Origin: Adlercreutzia shanghongiae
GTDB lineage: Bacteria > Actinomycetota > Coriobacteriia > Coriobacteriales > Eggerthellaceae
Assembly (NCBI RefSeq): GCF_035830635.1
Contig: NZ_JAYMFI010000019.1
Coordinates: 42,016 to 106,015 of the forward strand
Reading direction: 5' to 3'
Length of the DNA: 64,000 bases
Shown: positions 17,359 to 25,843 of the stretch, piece by piece
How positions within the stretch are numbered: position 1 is the first letter of the stretch
How the letters are laid out: each line of letters begins with the position of its first letter
Notes under the pieces: model-generated
The model's database searches: none
Seen by the model: only the letters and a program-made list of their open reading frames with translations
What the model was told of the DNA's origin: nothing
Position numbers and translations under genes: made by a program

Positions 17359-18261
17359 GTGGTCAAAATCGTCACCGATTCGGTCGCCTCCATTCCCGCT
17401 GAGGTGGTGCGGGAGCGCGACATCGAGGTGGTCTCGCTGTTTGTGAACCGCGAGGGGCGCGAGTACCGCGAGGCCGACATGGATGTGGAGGCCTTCTACG
17501 AGGACATTGCCGACATGATCGACAACCCGCCCACCTCCAGCCAGCCCTCCCAGCATGCGCTGGAGGCCCTTTTCGAACGGGCCGCCGAGGCCAAAGACGA
17601 GGTGCTGGGCGTTTTCATGTCGTCGAAGATGTCAGGCACCTTCGAGGGGGCCGTGCGCAGCGCCCGCGTTTGCAAGGAGCGCTTCGAAGAGTTCCGCTGC
17701 ACGCTCATCGACTCCACGTCGAACTGCGGCGACGAGATGTTCGCCGTGCTGGATGCCGCCGATGCGCGCGACGCGGGATCGGGGCTCGAGGCGTGCGCCC
17801 AGGCGGCGGTGGGGGCGGTTGCGTCCTCGCGTTTCATCTTCGCGCCGGAGAGCCTGGCATTTCTGAAGGCGGGCGGTCGCATCGGCGGTGCCTCGGCGCT
17901 GCTCGGCGGCCTGCTGCAGATCTCGCCCGTGCTCACCGTGGCGGATTGGGAGACGGCCACGCTTGCCAAGGTGCGCACATGGAAGAAGACCCTGGCGCGC
18001 ATGGTGGACACGTTCAAGGAAGACGTGGAGGCCTGCGGGCTCAAGCGGGTGGTCGTGCACTACATCGGCTCGGCGGCGCCGGCCGTTGCCTGGGCCCGCG
18101 AGGCCATAGAGCCGGTGGTGGGGCACGCGGTGGACGTGCTGCCGGTGAGCCCCGTCATCGGCGTGCACGTGGGGCCGGCCGTGGGGCTGGCCTACGAGTG
18201 CGAGCGCCCGGTGCCCGGCAAGTTCACGCAGCCGACAAGCGAGCTGGTGTTCAGCCTGTAG
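17359..18261 (+). CDS. DegV-family fatty-acid-binding protein (second copy)
   Basis: The GTG at 17359 is preceded by GAGAGGAG and begins the canonical KIVTDSVASIPAEVVRERDI. The 300-residue protein includes the TSQPSQHALEALFERAAE segment, GVFMSSKMSGTFEGAV, LIDSTSNCGDE and the pocket motif SLAFLKAGGRIGGASALLGG near residue 170, ending VIGVHVGPAVGLAYE. Same family as the gene at 14179 but only moderately similar, suggesting different fatty-acid preference. It converges on the DNA-repair operon. A hairpin-capable stretch (AGGGCG at 18262 with CGCCCT near 18297) lies between. Confidence 0.88.
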   Translation: MVKIVTDSVASIPAEVVRERDIEVVSLFVNREGREYREADMDVEAFYEDIADMIDNPPTSSQPSQHALEALFERAAEAKDEVLGVFMSSKMSGTFEGAVRSARVCKERFEEFRCTLIDSTSNCGDEMFAVLDAADARDAGSGLEACAQAAVGAVASSRFIFAPESLAFLKAGGRIGGASALLGGLLQISPVLTVADWETATLAKVRTWKKTLARMVDTFKEDVEACGLKRVVVHYIGSAAPAVAWAREAIEPVVGHAVDVLPVSPVIGVHVGPAVGLAYECERPVPGKFTQPTSELVFSL

Positions 18262-18303
18262 AGGGCGACAGGTCCGCAAGGCACGTCGTCGGGCGCGCCC
18301 TGC

Positions 18304-19200
18304 TCAGCGCCGCGCGAGGGCCTTCGGGTCCTCTTTCATTTCGGTGAGGTTCTTCCAGAAGCGCTTGGGCATGAAGCGGCGGCGCAGCTCGGGGTTCACG
18401 CGGGCGTCGATGGAGACGCTGCGGTAGAACGTGCGCCAGGCCTCGGCATAGAGCGCCTCGTCGGCAGTGGTTGAGGGCAGGGCGCGGGCCAGATCGCCCT
18501 GGCCCGCCGTGTTCACCAGATACCAATCGCCGCCGTCGTAGACGCCGGCCATCTCGTGCACCTCGTCGTAGATGACAAAGGGCATGTCGGAGAGCCGCTC
18601 GACGAAGTGGTCCATGATAAGCGGAATGACGGCGGCCTTGGGGTTGCAGCGGGCGAACCAGAGGTTTGCGCCCTCGCCCCCCAGATGCTCGAAGCGGATG
18701 AACTGGCGCATGTGCTCGCACTCCTGGCTGATGGAGCGGGAAATCTGGAAGAGGCGCTCCACGGCCGGATGGGTGATGTCCGAGAAGGCGCGGCCCCGCT
18801 GCTTGGGGCAGGGGCCCATGCCGCCGCGACCCTGGCAGTTGGCGCGCTTGCGGCAGTGGTCGCAGTCGCGGCGCTTCTGCTCGTCGATGGCGTAGCGCAC
18901 GAAGCGGTAGGCCGCCGTGCCCGCGTCGGGCTCGTCGGAGACGGCGGCGCGCTTGAGGGCCAGGACCGCCTGCCAGCCGCAACGGTTCCGCACGCCGCGC
19001 AGCACGCGCAGGGCGAAATCCGGATTGGTCTCAATGGTGGCGACGCGCTGGCCGAGCCGGGGCTGCAGGCGCCGGGCGGGTTCGACATCGGTGGGCTCTT
19101 CGTGGTTCGCGTAAGAAGAGAAGATGGCTGTGAGCAGGCCTTCCAAGGTGCCATCGTAGGCGTAGGCCACCTCGTCGTAGAGTTCGGGGGAATCGCTCAC
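18304..19200 (-). CDS. Putative DNA-repair protein, TIGR03915/DUF4130 type
   Basis: A 298-residue protein of the family that accompanies a radical SAM protein (TIGR03916) in many bacteria. Visible hallmarks: VAYAYDGTLEGLLTAIFSSY at the N-terminus, a helical middle, and the C-terminal HLGGEGANLWFARCNP with DHFVERLSDMPFVIYDE. A Cys-rich insert (CDHCRKRANCQGRGGMGPC, about residues 113-131) could bind metal. Biochemical function is not established; an association with DNA repair is proposed from gene context. It follows the radical SAM gene by nine bases, so the two form one operon. Confidence 0.82.
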   Translation of the reverse strand: MSDSPELYDEVAYAYDGTLEGLLTAIFSSYANHEEPTDVEPARRLQPRLGQRVATIETNPDFALRVLRGVRNRCGWQAVLALKRAAVSDEPDAGTAAYRFVRYAIDEQKRRDCDHCRKRANCQGRGGMGPCPKQRGRAFSDITHPAVERLFQISRSISQECEHMRQFIRFEHLGGEGANLWFARCNPKAAVIPLIMDHFVERLSDMPFVIYDEVHEMAGVYDGGDWYLVNTAGQGDLARALPSTTADEALYAEAWRTFYRSVSIDARVNPELRRRFMPKRFWKNLTEMKEDPKALARR

Positions 19201-19209
19201 GATGCGCTC

Positions 19210-20634
19210 CTACGCGACGGCCTTCGCGGCCGCGAGGGCCGTGCGCTGGGCCGCGAAGGCGACCTCGAGGGCCGCTTGGTTCGCGGCGGAAGCCTCGGGC
19301 AGCACCGGCGGTTGCTCGACCGACTCGAAGAGCGTCATCTGGCCCGGGACCGCCTTGGCCGCGCGACGCCCGTGGCGTCCGCCGTCAATGGGGGCCGACA
19401 GGCGCGCGTGCAGGGCGTCCCGCGAGAAATCTATCCCCGAGCCGCCCCAGGCGCCGTTCATGGTGATGAAGTAGCGCGCCCGCTTGTAGGCGACGCCGAG
19501 CTTTCTCAGCTCCGCCTCGCCGAGCGTGGACTGCCGCCGCGCCCGGCAGATGAGCTTCGCCCCGCGCACGCCGATGCCCGGCACGCGCACGAGAGCTTCC
19601 AAGGGCGCGGTGTTCACTTCCACGGGGAAGAAATCCAGGTGATTGAGCGCCCAGTTCGCCTTCGGGTCCAAATCGGGGGCGAGAAAGGGGTTCTCCGCGT
19701 CGATGATCTCGCTTACGTTAAAGCCGTAGAAGCGCATGAGCCAGTCGGCTTGGTAGAGCCGGTGCTCGCGGTTGAGCTGCACGGCATCGGTGGAGGGGAG
19801 CAGCGGGTTTTTCACCACGGGCAGATAGGCGCTGAAGAACACGCGCTTCAGGTTCACGGTTTGGTACAGCGATGCCGATAGGTTCAGAATCTGGAAATCG
19901 CTTTCCGGAGTGGCACCGATGATCATTTGCGTGGACTGGCCGGCCGGGGCGAAGGCGCGGCTTTTGCGCACGGGCAAGGCGCGCGACTGGTACATCGTGA
20001 GCCTCTTGCGACGGCTGGCGCGGCTTTCCTTGTCCTCGGCAATGGACTCGTGAATGTGGCGCATGGGCGAGAGAATGGCATGGCGCGACTTGGCCGGTGC
20101 CAAAAGTCCGAGGCTTTGCTGGCTGGGCAGCTCGAGGTTCACCGAGAGACGGTCGGACAGACGTCCCAGCGCATCGAGCAGCTCTACCGAGGTGCCCGGA
20201 ATGGCCTTGGCGTGGATGTAGCCGCGAAAGCCGTACTCTTCGCGCAGGATGCGCAGGGCCTCAACCATAAGCTCGCTCGTGCGATCGGGGGAGCCGACCA
20301 CGCCGGAGGAGAGGAAAAGCCCCTCGATGCAGTTGCGACGGTAGAACCCGATGGTGAGGTCGGCCAGCTCGCGCGGGGTGAAGGACGCCCGCGTGACGGC
20401 ATCGTTGCTCTTGCGGTTTACGCAGTAGGCGCAGTCATAGGCGCACACGTTGGTCATGAGCACCTTGAGCAGGGTGATGCAGCGCCCGTCCGGCGTGAAC
20501 GAATGGCAGCATCCGGCGTTGCTCGTCGCTCCCAGCTGCCCCTTCTTCCCCTCGCGCTGAACGCCCGAGGAGGTGCAGGCGACATCGTACTTCGCCGCAT
20601 CGGCGAGAATCTCCAGCTTCTCGATGAGGTTCAT
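19210..20634 (-). CDS. Radical SAM DNA-modification/repair protein, TIGR03916 type
   Basis: The 474-residue protein carries the radical SAM cysteines in NVCAYDCAYCVNRK near residue 62. FLSSGVVGSPDRTSELMVEA and the NLELPSQQSLGLLAPAKS segment follow. Near residue 365 there is a helix-hairpin-helix (LVRVPGIGVRGAKLICRAR), which suggests DNA binding. These features match the putative DNA repair/modification radical SAM family that is encoded with TIGR03915 partners. It is the first gene of a two-gene operon read leftward. Upstream, at 20666-20719, lie three LexA-like boxes. Substrate unknown. Confidence 0.85.
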   Translation of the reverse strand: MNLIEKLEILADAAKYDVACTSSGVQREGKKGQLGATSNAGCCHSFTPDGRCITLLKVLMTNVCAYDCAYCVNRKSNDAVTRASFTPRELADLTIGFYRRNCIEGLFLSSGVVGSPDRTSELMVEALRILREEYGFRGYIHAKAIPGTSVELLDALGRLSDRLSVNLELPSQQSLGLLAPAKSRHAILSPMRHIHESIAEDKESRASRRKRLTMYQSRALPVRKSRAFAPAGQSTQMIIGATPESDFQILNLSASLYQTVNLKRVFFSAYLPVVKNPLLPSTDAVQLNREHRLYQADWLMRFYGFNVSEIIDAENPFLAPDLDPKANWALNHLDFFPVEVNTAPLEALVRVPGIGVRGAKLICRARRQSTLGEAELRKLGVAYKRARYFITMNGAWGGSGIDFSRDALHARLSAPIDGGRHGRRAAKAVPGQMTLFESVEQPPVLPEASAANQAALEVAFAAQRTALAAAKAVA

Positions 20635-20665
20635 CGCGCCGCCCCTTCCATCGCTGACTTAAACG

Positions 20666-20719
20666 GGCACACATGTTCGCCCGAATGAATGTACGCTATG
20701 CTACCCGAATGGATGTTCG
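20666..20719 (-). promoter_or_regulatory. Cluster of three LexA-like (SOS) boxes
   Basis: The segment 20706-20719 (CGAATGGATGTTCG) matches the actinobacterial/Bacillus SOS consensus CGAAC-N4-GTTCG at 9 of 10 positions, 20682-20695 (CGAATGAATGTACG) at 8, and 20666-20679 at 7. The first two are 24 bp apart in the same orientation. They lie 32-85 bp upstream of the radical SAM gene of the repair operon, where a repressor would act. Operator function is inferred. Confidence 0.5.
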
Positions 20720-20885
20720 CGTGTCAAGCAACGCGTCGTTGCGACGCCTCGGTGGCCCGGCCATGGGGGCCCGCGCTCGCGCCCGCGGCTGTTTTCGCCG
20801 GCTTTGCGGAAACGGGTGGGGGAATCGGGTATCATGTTCCCCATGGAAAATATGAGGGCGAACCTCATGGGACGAAAGGGCGGCC

Positions 20886-21569
20886 ATGGAGGCTTACAAG
20901 CGCGAGTTCATTGAGTTCATGGTGGAAAGCGACGTGCTGAAGTTCGGCGACTTCACGCTGAAGAGCGGGCGCAGGTCGCCGTTCTTCATGAACGCGGGCG
21001 CGTACGTGACCGGCGAGCAGCTGCATCGGCTGGGTCTGTACTACGCCCAGGCTATCAACGACAACTTCGGGCTCGATTTCGACGTGGTGTTCGGGCCGGC
21101 CTACAAGGGCATCCCGCTGGCGGTGGTCACGGCCATGGCGCTTGAGGAGCTCTATGGCAAAAAGGTGAAGTACTGCTGCAACCGCAAGGAAGTGAAGGAC
21201 CACGGGGCCGACGCGGGCAACCTGCTGGGTGCCGAGCTGCACGATGGCGATAGGGTCATCATGGTGGAGGACGTGACCACCTCGGGCAAGTCCATCGACG
21301 AGACCTACCCCATCCTGAAGGCGGCGGCCGCTGTGGACGTGCGCGGGCTCATCGTGTCGCTCAACCGCATGGAGCGGGGCTTGGGCGGCGTCACCACGGC
21401 CCAGAAGGAGATCGAGGCCAAGTACGGCTTCCCGGTGGCCTCCATCGTGTCCATGGCCGAGGTGAAGGAGTGCCTGCTGGGTCACGAGGTGGCCGGGCGC
21501 GTGGTCATAGACGACGACATCGCGGCGGCCATCGACGCCTACTATGAGCAGTGGGGCGCCAAGGAGTAG
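20886..21569 (+). CDS. pyrE: Orotate phosphoribosyltransferase
   Basis: Converts orotate and PRPP to orotidine monophosphate in pyrimidine synthesis. The 227-residue protein has FGDFTLKSGRRSPFFMNAG near residue 20, the FGPAYKGIPLAVVTAMAL segment near 72, and the PRPP-binding motif VIMVEDVTTSGKSIDE near residue 122. Length and motifs fit the E. coli-like form. The leader has TATCAT at 20830-20835 as a possible -10 and a small hairpin ATGAGG/CCTCAT at 20852-20868. No other pyr gene adjoins it. Confidence 0.93.
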   Translation: MEAYKREFIEFMVESDVLKFGDFTLKSGRRSPFFMNAGAYVTGEQLHRLGLYYAQAINDNFGLDFDVVFGPAYKGIPLAVVTAMALEELYGKKVKYCCNRKEVKDHGADAGNLLGAELHDGDRVIMVEDVTTSGKSIDETYPILKAAAAVDVRGLIVSLNRMERGLGGVTTAQKEIEAKYGFPVASIVSMAEVKECLLGHEVAGRVVIDDDIAAAIDAYYEQWGAKE

Positions 21570-21743
21570 TCCGCCCGTCGCAGAGCCTGCGCCGGTGCGC
21601 GCGACCGCCCGCGGACGCAGAAAGCGCCGAATCGCCTTTGGAGATTTCCGAGCCTTTTCCGAATCTCCCGGTTGTCGTACAATAGGCGGATGCGAGGGCT
21701 CGCCGCCCGATCGGGCAGCGCGGGCATCTTCGCGAATCACTTT

Positions 21744-21818
21744 GCCGGTGTGGCTCAACGGTAGAGCAACTGATTTGTAATCAGTGGGTTGCGGGTTCGA
21801 TTCCTGTCACCGGCTCCA
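21744..21818 (+). tRNA. tRNA-Thr, anticodon TGT
   Basis: A complete cloverleaf is visible. Acceptor arms GCCGGTG and CACCGGC pair perfectly, the D-arm is GCTCAACGGTAGAGC, the anticodon stem ACTGA/TCAGT encloses loop TTTGTAA (anticodon TGT, reading ACA), and the T-arm contains GGTTCGATTCC. The discriminator base is T and CCA is encoded at 21816-21818. No integrated element is attached to its 3' end. Confidence 0.97.
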
Positions 21819-21826
21819 TGAACTCT

Positions 21827-21858
21827 AAAGGCCAGCAGCCTCTGGGCGCTGGCCTTTC
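21827..21858 (+). terminator. Hairpin terminator after tRNA-Thr
   Basis: AAAGGCCAGC at 21827-21836 pairs perfectly with GCTGGCCTTT at 21848-21857 around an 11-nt loop, giving a GC-rich 10-bp stem whose 3' side ends in TTT. The U-run is short, but position directly after the tRNA supports the call. Confidence 0.7.
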
Positions 21859-21905
21859 TGCTATCATGACTCGGGTACAGACAGAGAAAGGAAGCGCGCA
21901 CCTCC

Positions 21906-22202
21906 ATGCAGACCTACATCGCCCATTATCAATCGCCCAAAGGATCGCACGACCGCGAGCGCGGCCTGTTCGAGTTTGAAAGCGATGCACGGGCGGGCAC
22001 TAAGGCCAACGCTCACGACGCGCGGCTGAAGATGCTGGAGCTGTTCGGGGCGAGCGCGGTTTCCTGGACTATCGAGAAGGTGGAGCGCAAGGCGGCGGCT
22101 CCGGCGGAGAAGAAGGAGCGGCAGACCGACGGTCAGCTGGCGCTGGATTTCCGTCCGCCCAAGCCGGAGCGCAAGCGCAGGCATTCCAAGGGTTACTGGT
22201 AG
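21906..22202 (+). CDS. Small basic hypothetical protein
   Basis: A 98-residue protein. The first ~60 residues (YIAHYQSPKGSHDRERGLFE, then FESDARAGTKANAHDARLKM) look like a compact alpha/beta domain. The rest is Lys/Glu/Arg/Pro-rich, and the end is very basic (PPKPERKRRHSKGYW), suggesting nucleic-acid contact. AAAGGAAG lies 10 bp before the ATG. The gene stands alone between tRNA-Thr and the M42 peptidase. I do not recognise a named family. Confidence 0.7.
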   Translation: MQTYIAHYQSPKGSHDRERGLFEFESDARAGTKANAHDARLKMLELFGASAVSWTIEKVERKAAAPAEKKERQTDGQLALDFRPPKPERKRRHSKGYW

Positions 22203-22253
22203 GCCGGCGCTCGGCACGCCCGGTCGCATCGTTTGTTATAAGGAGCATTCCCT

Positions 22254-23375
22254 ATGAAGAAAAAGCATATGAAGTTCTTGAAGCAGCTGCTCGAGGCGCC
22301 CTCTCCGACGGGCTTCGAGGAGCCGGCGGCGGCGCTCGTGCGCGAGCGCGCGGGCGCGGTGGCCGACGAGGTGGCCACCGACACCATGGGCTCGGTGCGG
22401 GCGGTGCTCGCCGGCCGCGAGGCGGGCGCCCCCTCGCTCATGCTGGCCGCCCATATGGACGAGATCGGCCTCATGGTCACCTACATCTCCGACGAGGGCT
22501 TCCTTTCCGTGGCCTCGCTCGGCGGCGTGGACGCGGCTATTCTGCCTGGCATGCGCGTCGATGTGCACACGAAGGCGGGGGTGCTGCGCGGGGTGGTGGG
22601 CCGAAAGCCCATCCACCTCATCGAGCCCGACGAGCGCAAGAACGTCACGCCGCTTTCGGGCCTCGTGATTGATTTGGGGTTGGCGGCCAAGCGGGTGAAG
22701 AAGCTTGTGCGGGTGGGCGACCCCATCACCTTCGGCGTCGGCTTCGAGCGTCTCGGCGACGATATGGCCGTCTCCAAGTGCTTCGATGACAAGTGCGGCG
22801 TGTGGATTGCCTGCCGCGTGCTGGAAAAGCTCAGCCGTGCGGGGCGGGCTCCGGGCGACTTCGTCGCGGTGGCCACCACCCAGGAGGAGATCGGCACGCG
22901 CGGCGCCATGACGAGCGCCCATGCGGTGAACCCCGATGTGGCGCTCGCCTTCGACGTCACCCACGCCACGGACTACCCGGGCATCGACAAGACTAAGTAC
23001 GGCAAGATTACCTGCGGGGCGGGCCCGGTCATCGCCCGCGGACCGAATATCAACCCCCTCGTCTTCGAGCGCCTCGTGGCCGCGGCCGAATCCGAGAACA
23101 TCCCGTATCAGCTGGAGGCCGAGCCCTCGGTCACCGGCACCGATGCCCGCGCCATCCAGGTGACGCGCTCGGGCATTCCCACGGGCCTTGTCTCGGTGCC
23201 TTTGCGCTACATGCACACGCCCACCGAAGTGGTCTGCCTGCGCGATTTGGACGCCACGGTGCGCCTTATCACCCGCTTCGCCCTGGACCTTTCCGCCGAC
23301 GCGAGCTTCGTGCCGGGCATGGGGTGCGCGCCCGAGCCGGGAGCCGGCGGCGCGCTCGACTCCGAGGAGGCGTAG
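22254..23375 (+). CDS. M42-family metallo-aminopeptidase
   Basis: Dinuclear-metal aminopeptidase of the PepA/FrvX/tetrahedral (TET) group. The 373-residue protein shows LLEAPSPTGFEE at the N-terminus, the metal-ligand motif AAHMDEIGLMV near residue 66, CFDDKCGVWIACRVLE near 178, the catalytic TTQEEIGTRGA (Glu-Glu), AFDVTHATD, and the C-terminal YMHTPTEVVCL with a metal-binding His. AAGGAG precedes the ATG; an in-frame ATG five codons later is an alternative start. It probably degrades peptides in the cytoplasm. smpB follows five bases later. Confidence 0.93.
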   Translation: MKKKHMKFLKQLLEAPSPTGFEEPAAALVRERAGAVADEVATDTMGSVRAVLAGREAGAPSLMLAAHMDEIGLMVTYISDEGFLSVASLGGVDAAILPGMRVDVHTKAGVLRGVVGRKPIHLIEPDERKNVTPLSGLVIDLGLAAKRVKKLVRVGDPITFGVGFERLGDDMAVSKCFDDKCGVWIACRVLEKLSRAGRAPGDFVAVATTQEEIGTRGAMTSAHAVNPDVALAFDVTHATDYPGIDKTKYGKITCGAGPVIARGPNINPLVFERLVAAAESENIPYQLEAEPSVTGTDARAIQVTRSGIPTGLVSVPLRYMHTPTEVVCLRDLDATVRLITRFALDLSADASFVPGMGCAPEPGAGGALDSEEA

Positions 23376-23380
23376 GGGCC

Positions 23381-23848
23381 GTGCCGAAGCGCGAGGAGAG
23401 GACCATCGCGAAGAACCGCCGGGCCTTCCACGACTACGAGATTTTGGAGACCTACGAGGCCGGCATTGCGCTCACGGGCACCGAGGTGCGCTCGCTGCGC
23501 GAGAACAACTGCCAGCTCACCGATTGCTTCGCTCTCATCCGAGGCGGGGAGGTGTGGCTCAACAACGTGCACATCTCTCCCTATTCCAACGGCAGTATCT
23601 TCAATCCCGACCCGGACCGCAAGCGCAAGCTTCTGCTGCATAAGAAGCAGATCCGCTACCTTGATGCGAAGGTGGCCGAGAAGGGCCTGGCCATCGTGCC
23701 GTTGAAGATGTATTTCAACGAGGACGGCCGGGTGAAGGTGGAGCTGGCGCTGGCCCGGGGCAAGAAGCTCTACGACAAGCGCGCCTCCATGAAGGAGCGC
23801 GACACCAAGCGCGAGATCGACCGCGCGCTGAAGGAGCGCGTCCGCTAG
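23381..23848 (+). CDS. smpB: SsrA-binding protein SmpB
   Basis: Binds tmRNA and delivers it to stalled ribosomes in trans-translation. The GTG at 23381 gives 155 residues with the conserved start (IAKNRRAFHDYEILETYEAG), the core ALTGTEVRSLRENNCQLTD, VWLNNVHISPYSNG, and the basic tail KLYDKRASMKERDTKREIDR that folds in the decoding centre. GAGGAGG lies ten bases upstream, inside the end of the M42 gene. Its partner ssrA lies about 2 kb downstream. Confidence 0.95.
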   Translation: MPKREERTIAKNRRAFHDYEILETYEAGIALTGTEVRSLRENNCQLTDCFALIRGGEVWLNNVHISPYSNGSIFNPDPDRKRKLLLHKKQIRYLDAKVAEKGLAIVPLKMYFNEDGRVKVELALARGKKLYDKRASMKERDTKREIDRALKERVR

Positions 23849-23974
23849 GCGGCGCAGGTTCACGCTCGGTCAACGAAACCGCGCGGGACCGGGCGCGCAC
23901 CCCAAGTAGTGGCATCATTGTTGCAGCGGGCGCAGCGCCCGCAAAGGTACATGGCGATTGAAGGAGCGACACTC

Positions 23975-24607
23975 ATGGGTCTTGACGAAGAGCTTGAGAG
24001 CATGGAAGAGTTCGGCGAGACCGAAGCCGAGCTGATCGACCAGCAGACCGAACTGGAGGATGTGGAAGGCGACGAGGACGCCCTGTTCGATGCGGATGAG
24101 GAAGACGCCGCGGAAAGCGATTTGGAGCACGCCTACGACAGCTTCATCACCGACAACGAAACCGACTACGACGGTTGGGACCCCGACGAGGTGGTCGAGG
24201 GCATCCAGGCCGAAGAGGATGCCGATATCCTGCACTCCGAGGGCTATCACCTTGAGGAGGTCGATGAGCTGGAGAGCGAAGTCATCGAGATGGAGATTGA
24301 GGACGGCGACATCTACGCGATGATCGTGGACGAGGACGACAACGAGATCGGCTTCATCTTGCTGGACGAGGACGGCAACGAGCAGGAGTACTACTACGTC
24401 GACGAGGACGACGATGACGGCGGCGTCACCGTCGAGCGCGCCGGGGACGGCAGCGAGTTCGACCTGGGCATCAGCCGCGAGGGCGTGGCCGAGGCCACGG
24501 CCAACGTGAACGCCATCTACAAGGACGGCGTCCAGGTGGCCGCCGAGCTGAAGAGCACCTTCGACGAGATTTCCGACTCGCTGAACTTCCTCAAGCGAAA
24601 GAAGTAG
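23975..24607 (+). CDS. Highly acidic hypothetical protein
   Basis: AAGGAG at 23961-23966 supports the ATG at 23975, giving 210 residues. About a third are Asp or Glu, with runs such as VEGDEDALFDADEEDAAESD. A repeating Y/F-aromatic pattern lies around residues 105-150 (DGDIYAMIVDEDDNEIGFIL). The last ~50 residues are less acidic and helical, ending KSTFDEISDSLNFLKRKK. No signal, membrane helix or enzymatic motif. The composition suits a soluble chaperone-like or DNA-mimic protein, but nothing shows that. Followed by a strong hairpin at 24642-24677. Confidence 0.7.
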   Translation: MGLDEELESMEEFGETEAELIDQQTELEDVEGDEDALFDADEEDAAESDLEHAYDSFITDNETDYDGWDPDEVVEGIQAEEDADILHSEGYHLEEVDELESEVIEMEIEDGDIYAMIVDEDDNEIGFILLDEDGNEQEYYYVDEDDDDGGVTVERAGDGSEFDLGISREGVAEATANVNAIYKDGVQVAAELKSTFDEISDSLNFLKRKK

Positions 24608-24641
24608 CCCAGGCGGCGTTTTCCTAACGTGTTGACAACCG

Positions 24642-24677
24642 AAGCGGCCCCGACGCCCTGTTGCGCCGGGGCCGCTT
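24642..24677 (+). terminator. GC-rich hairpin after the acidic protein gene
   Basis: AAGCGGCCCCG at 24642-24652 pairs with CGGGGCCGCTT at 24667-24677 (11 bp, 14-nt loop). There is no strong U-run, so termination may be weak or Rho-assisted. Confidence 0.55.
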
Positions 24678-24721
24678 GTAGTATGGGCCTGTTGTCTGTT
24701 CCGCGTTCAAAGGAGACCCTT

Positions 24722-25678
24722 ATGTGCACCGGCGTCCGCTTCACTGATTCGAAGGGCCACATGTTCTTCGGCCGTAACCTCGATTGGATCGAGGACTATG
24801 GGCAAAGCATCGTCTTCACGCCGCGGCACGCGAAGATACCGGCGCCGTTTCTCGGCACCATCGAGCCCGCCTACGCCTGCATCGGCACCGCCATCGTGGT
24901 GGACGGCATGCCCTGCTACTTCGACGCGGGCAACGAGGCCGGGCTGGCGGTGGCGGGGCTGAACTTCCCCGGCTACGCCAAGTTCGCCGAGCAGCCCGTC
25001 AGCGGCCGGGTGAACGTGGCCGCCTTCGAGTTTCCGTTGTACCTGGTTGCAAACTGCTCCACGCTCTCCGAGGTGCGCGCGGCGCTGCAGGACCTCACCG
25101 TTGTGGCGAAGGCCCCCGACCCGAAGCTGGGCGTGGCCGACCTCCACTGGCTTGTGGGCGACGCCACGGGCTCCCTTGTCATCGAGTGCCAGGCCGACGG
25201 CATGCACGTCTACGACAACGACCTGGACGTGCTCACCAACCAGCCGCCCTTCCCGTGGCACCACGAGAACGTGCGCAACTACATGACGCTCTCGGCGGCC
25301 TACCCCGAGCCGGACACGTGGACGCGCGACACTCTTGAGCCCTTCAGCTCCGGAGCGGGCATGGTGGGCTTTCCGGGCGGTTGCGATCCGGCGAGCCGGT
25401 TTGTGCGGGCGGCCTACACCAACGCCCATCATCCCGCGGAAGAGGGGGAGAGGGCCAACGTGGCGCGGCTGTTTCGCACGCTGGGCGGCTCGGCCATGCC
25501 CAAGGGCGTCGGCAGGCAGGGCGACGGGCGCTTCGAGTACACCCTCTACACCGGCGGTTACTCCGCGGCCACCAAGACCTACTACTTCAACACCTACGAG
25601 GAACCCGCCTATCAGCAGGCGAGCCTGAGCGATTTCGACCTTGACGGCACCGAGCTTATCGAGGTGCCGCGAAAGTAG
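24722..25678 (+). CDS. Choloylglycine hydrolase family protein, likely bile salt hydrolase
   Basis: An N-terminal-nucleophile amidase. The ATG at 24722 (AAAGGAG upstream) gives 318 residues with Cys at position 2, which becomes the catalytic N-terminal residue after Met removal; the longer frame would bury it. Residues that line the bile salt hydrolase active site are present: Cys2, Arg18 and Asp21 (FGRNLDWIED), Asn81 in GLNFPG, an Asn in VLTNQPPFPWH, and an Arg in DPASRFVRAA. The family includes bile salt hydrolases, penicillin V acylases and N-acyl amide hydrolases. The combination fits deconjugation of glycine or taurine bile salts. No export signal. Substrate is inferred from family. Confidence 0.85.
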   Translation: MCTGVRFTDSKGHMFFGRNLDWIEDYGQSIVFTPRHAKIPAPFLGTIEPAYACIGTAIVVDGMPCYFDAGNEAGLAVAGLNFPGYAKFAEQPVSGRVNVAAFEFPLYLVANCSTLSEVRAALQDLTVVAKAPDPKLGVADLHWLVGDATGSLVIECQADGMHVYDNDLDVLTNQPPFPWHHENVRNYMTLSAAYPEPDTWTRDTLEPFSSGAGMVGFPGGCDPASRFVRAAYTNAHHPAEEGERANVARLFRTLGGSAMPKGVGRQGDGRFEYTLYTGGYSAATKTYYFNTYEEPAYQQASLSDFDLDGTELIEVPRK

Positions 25679-25771
25679 CGACGTTCTGCGCGATTGCGCC
25701 GATAGCGGTGCATTTCCGAGGAGTTTTCCTGCTGAGATGCCCTGCCGGGAGCGAGAAATTGCGCAAACCGG

Positions 25772-25824
25772 GCGATAGCGGTGCAGCGGACGGCGCCGAG
25801 GTGCACCGCTATCGCAGTTTTTTG
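25772..25824 (+). terminator. Strong stem-loop terminator after the hydrolase gene
   Basis: GCGATAGCGGTGCA at 25772-25785 pairs perfectly over 14 bp with TGCACCGCTATCGC at 25802-25815, followed by AGTTTTTT. A further copy of GATAGCGGTGCA lies upstream at 25701-25712, so the hairpin belongs to a local repeat. Confidence 0.85.
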
Positions 25825-25843
25825 ACAATCGGGGAAGAATCGA

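Noticed and set aside
21744..21818. tRNA-Thr as an integration site
   Set aside because: No integrase, no duplicated 3' end and ordinary genes on both sides.
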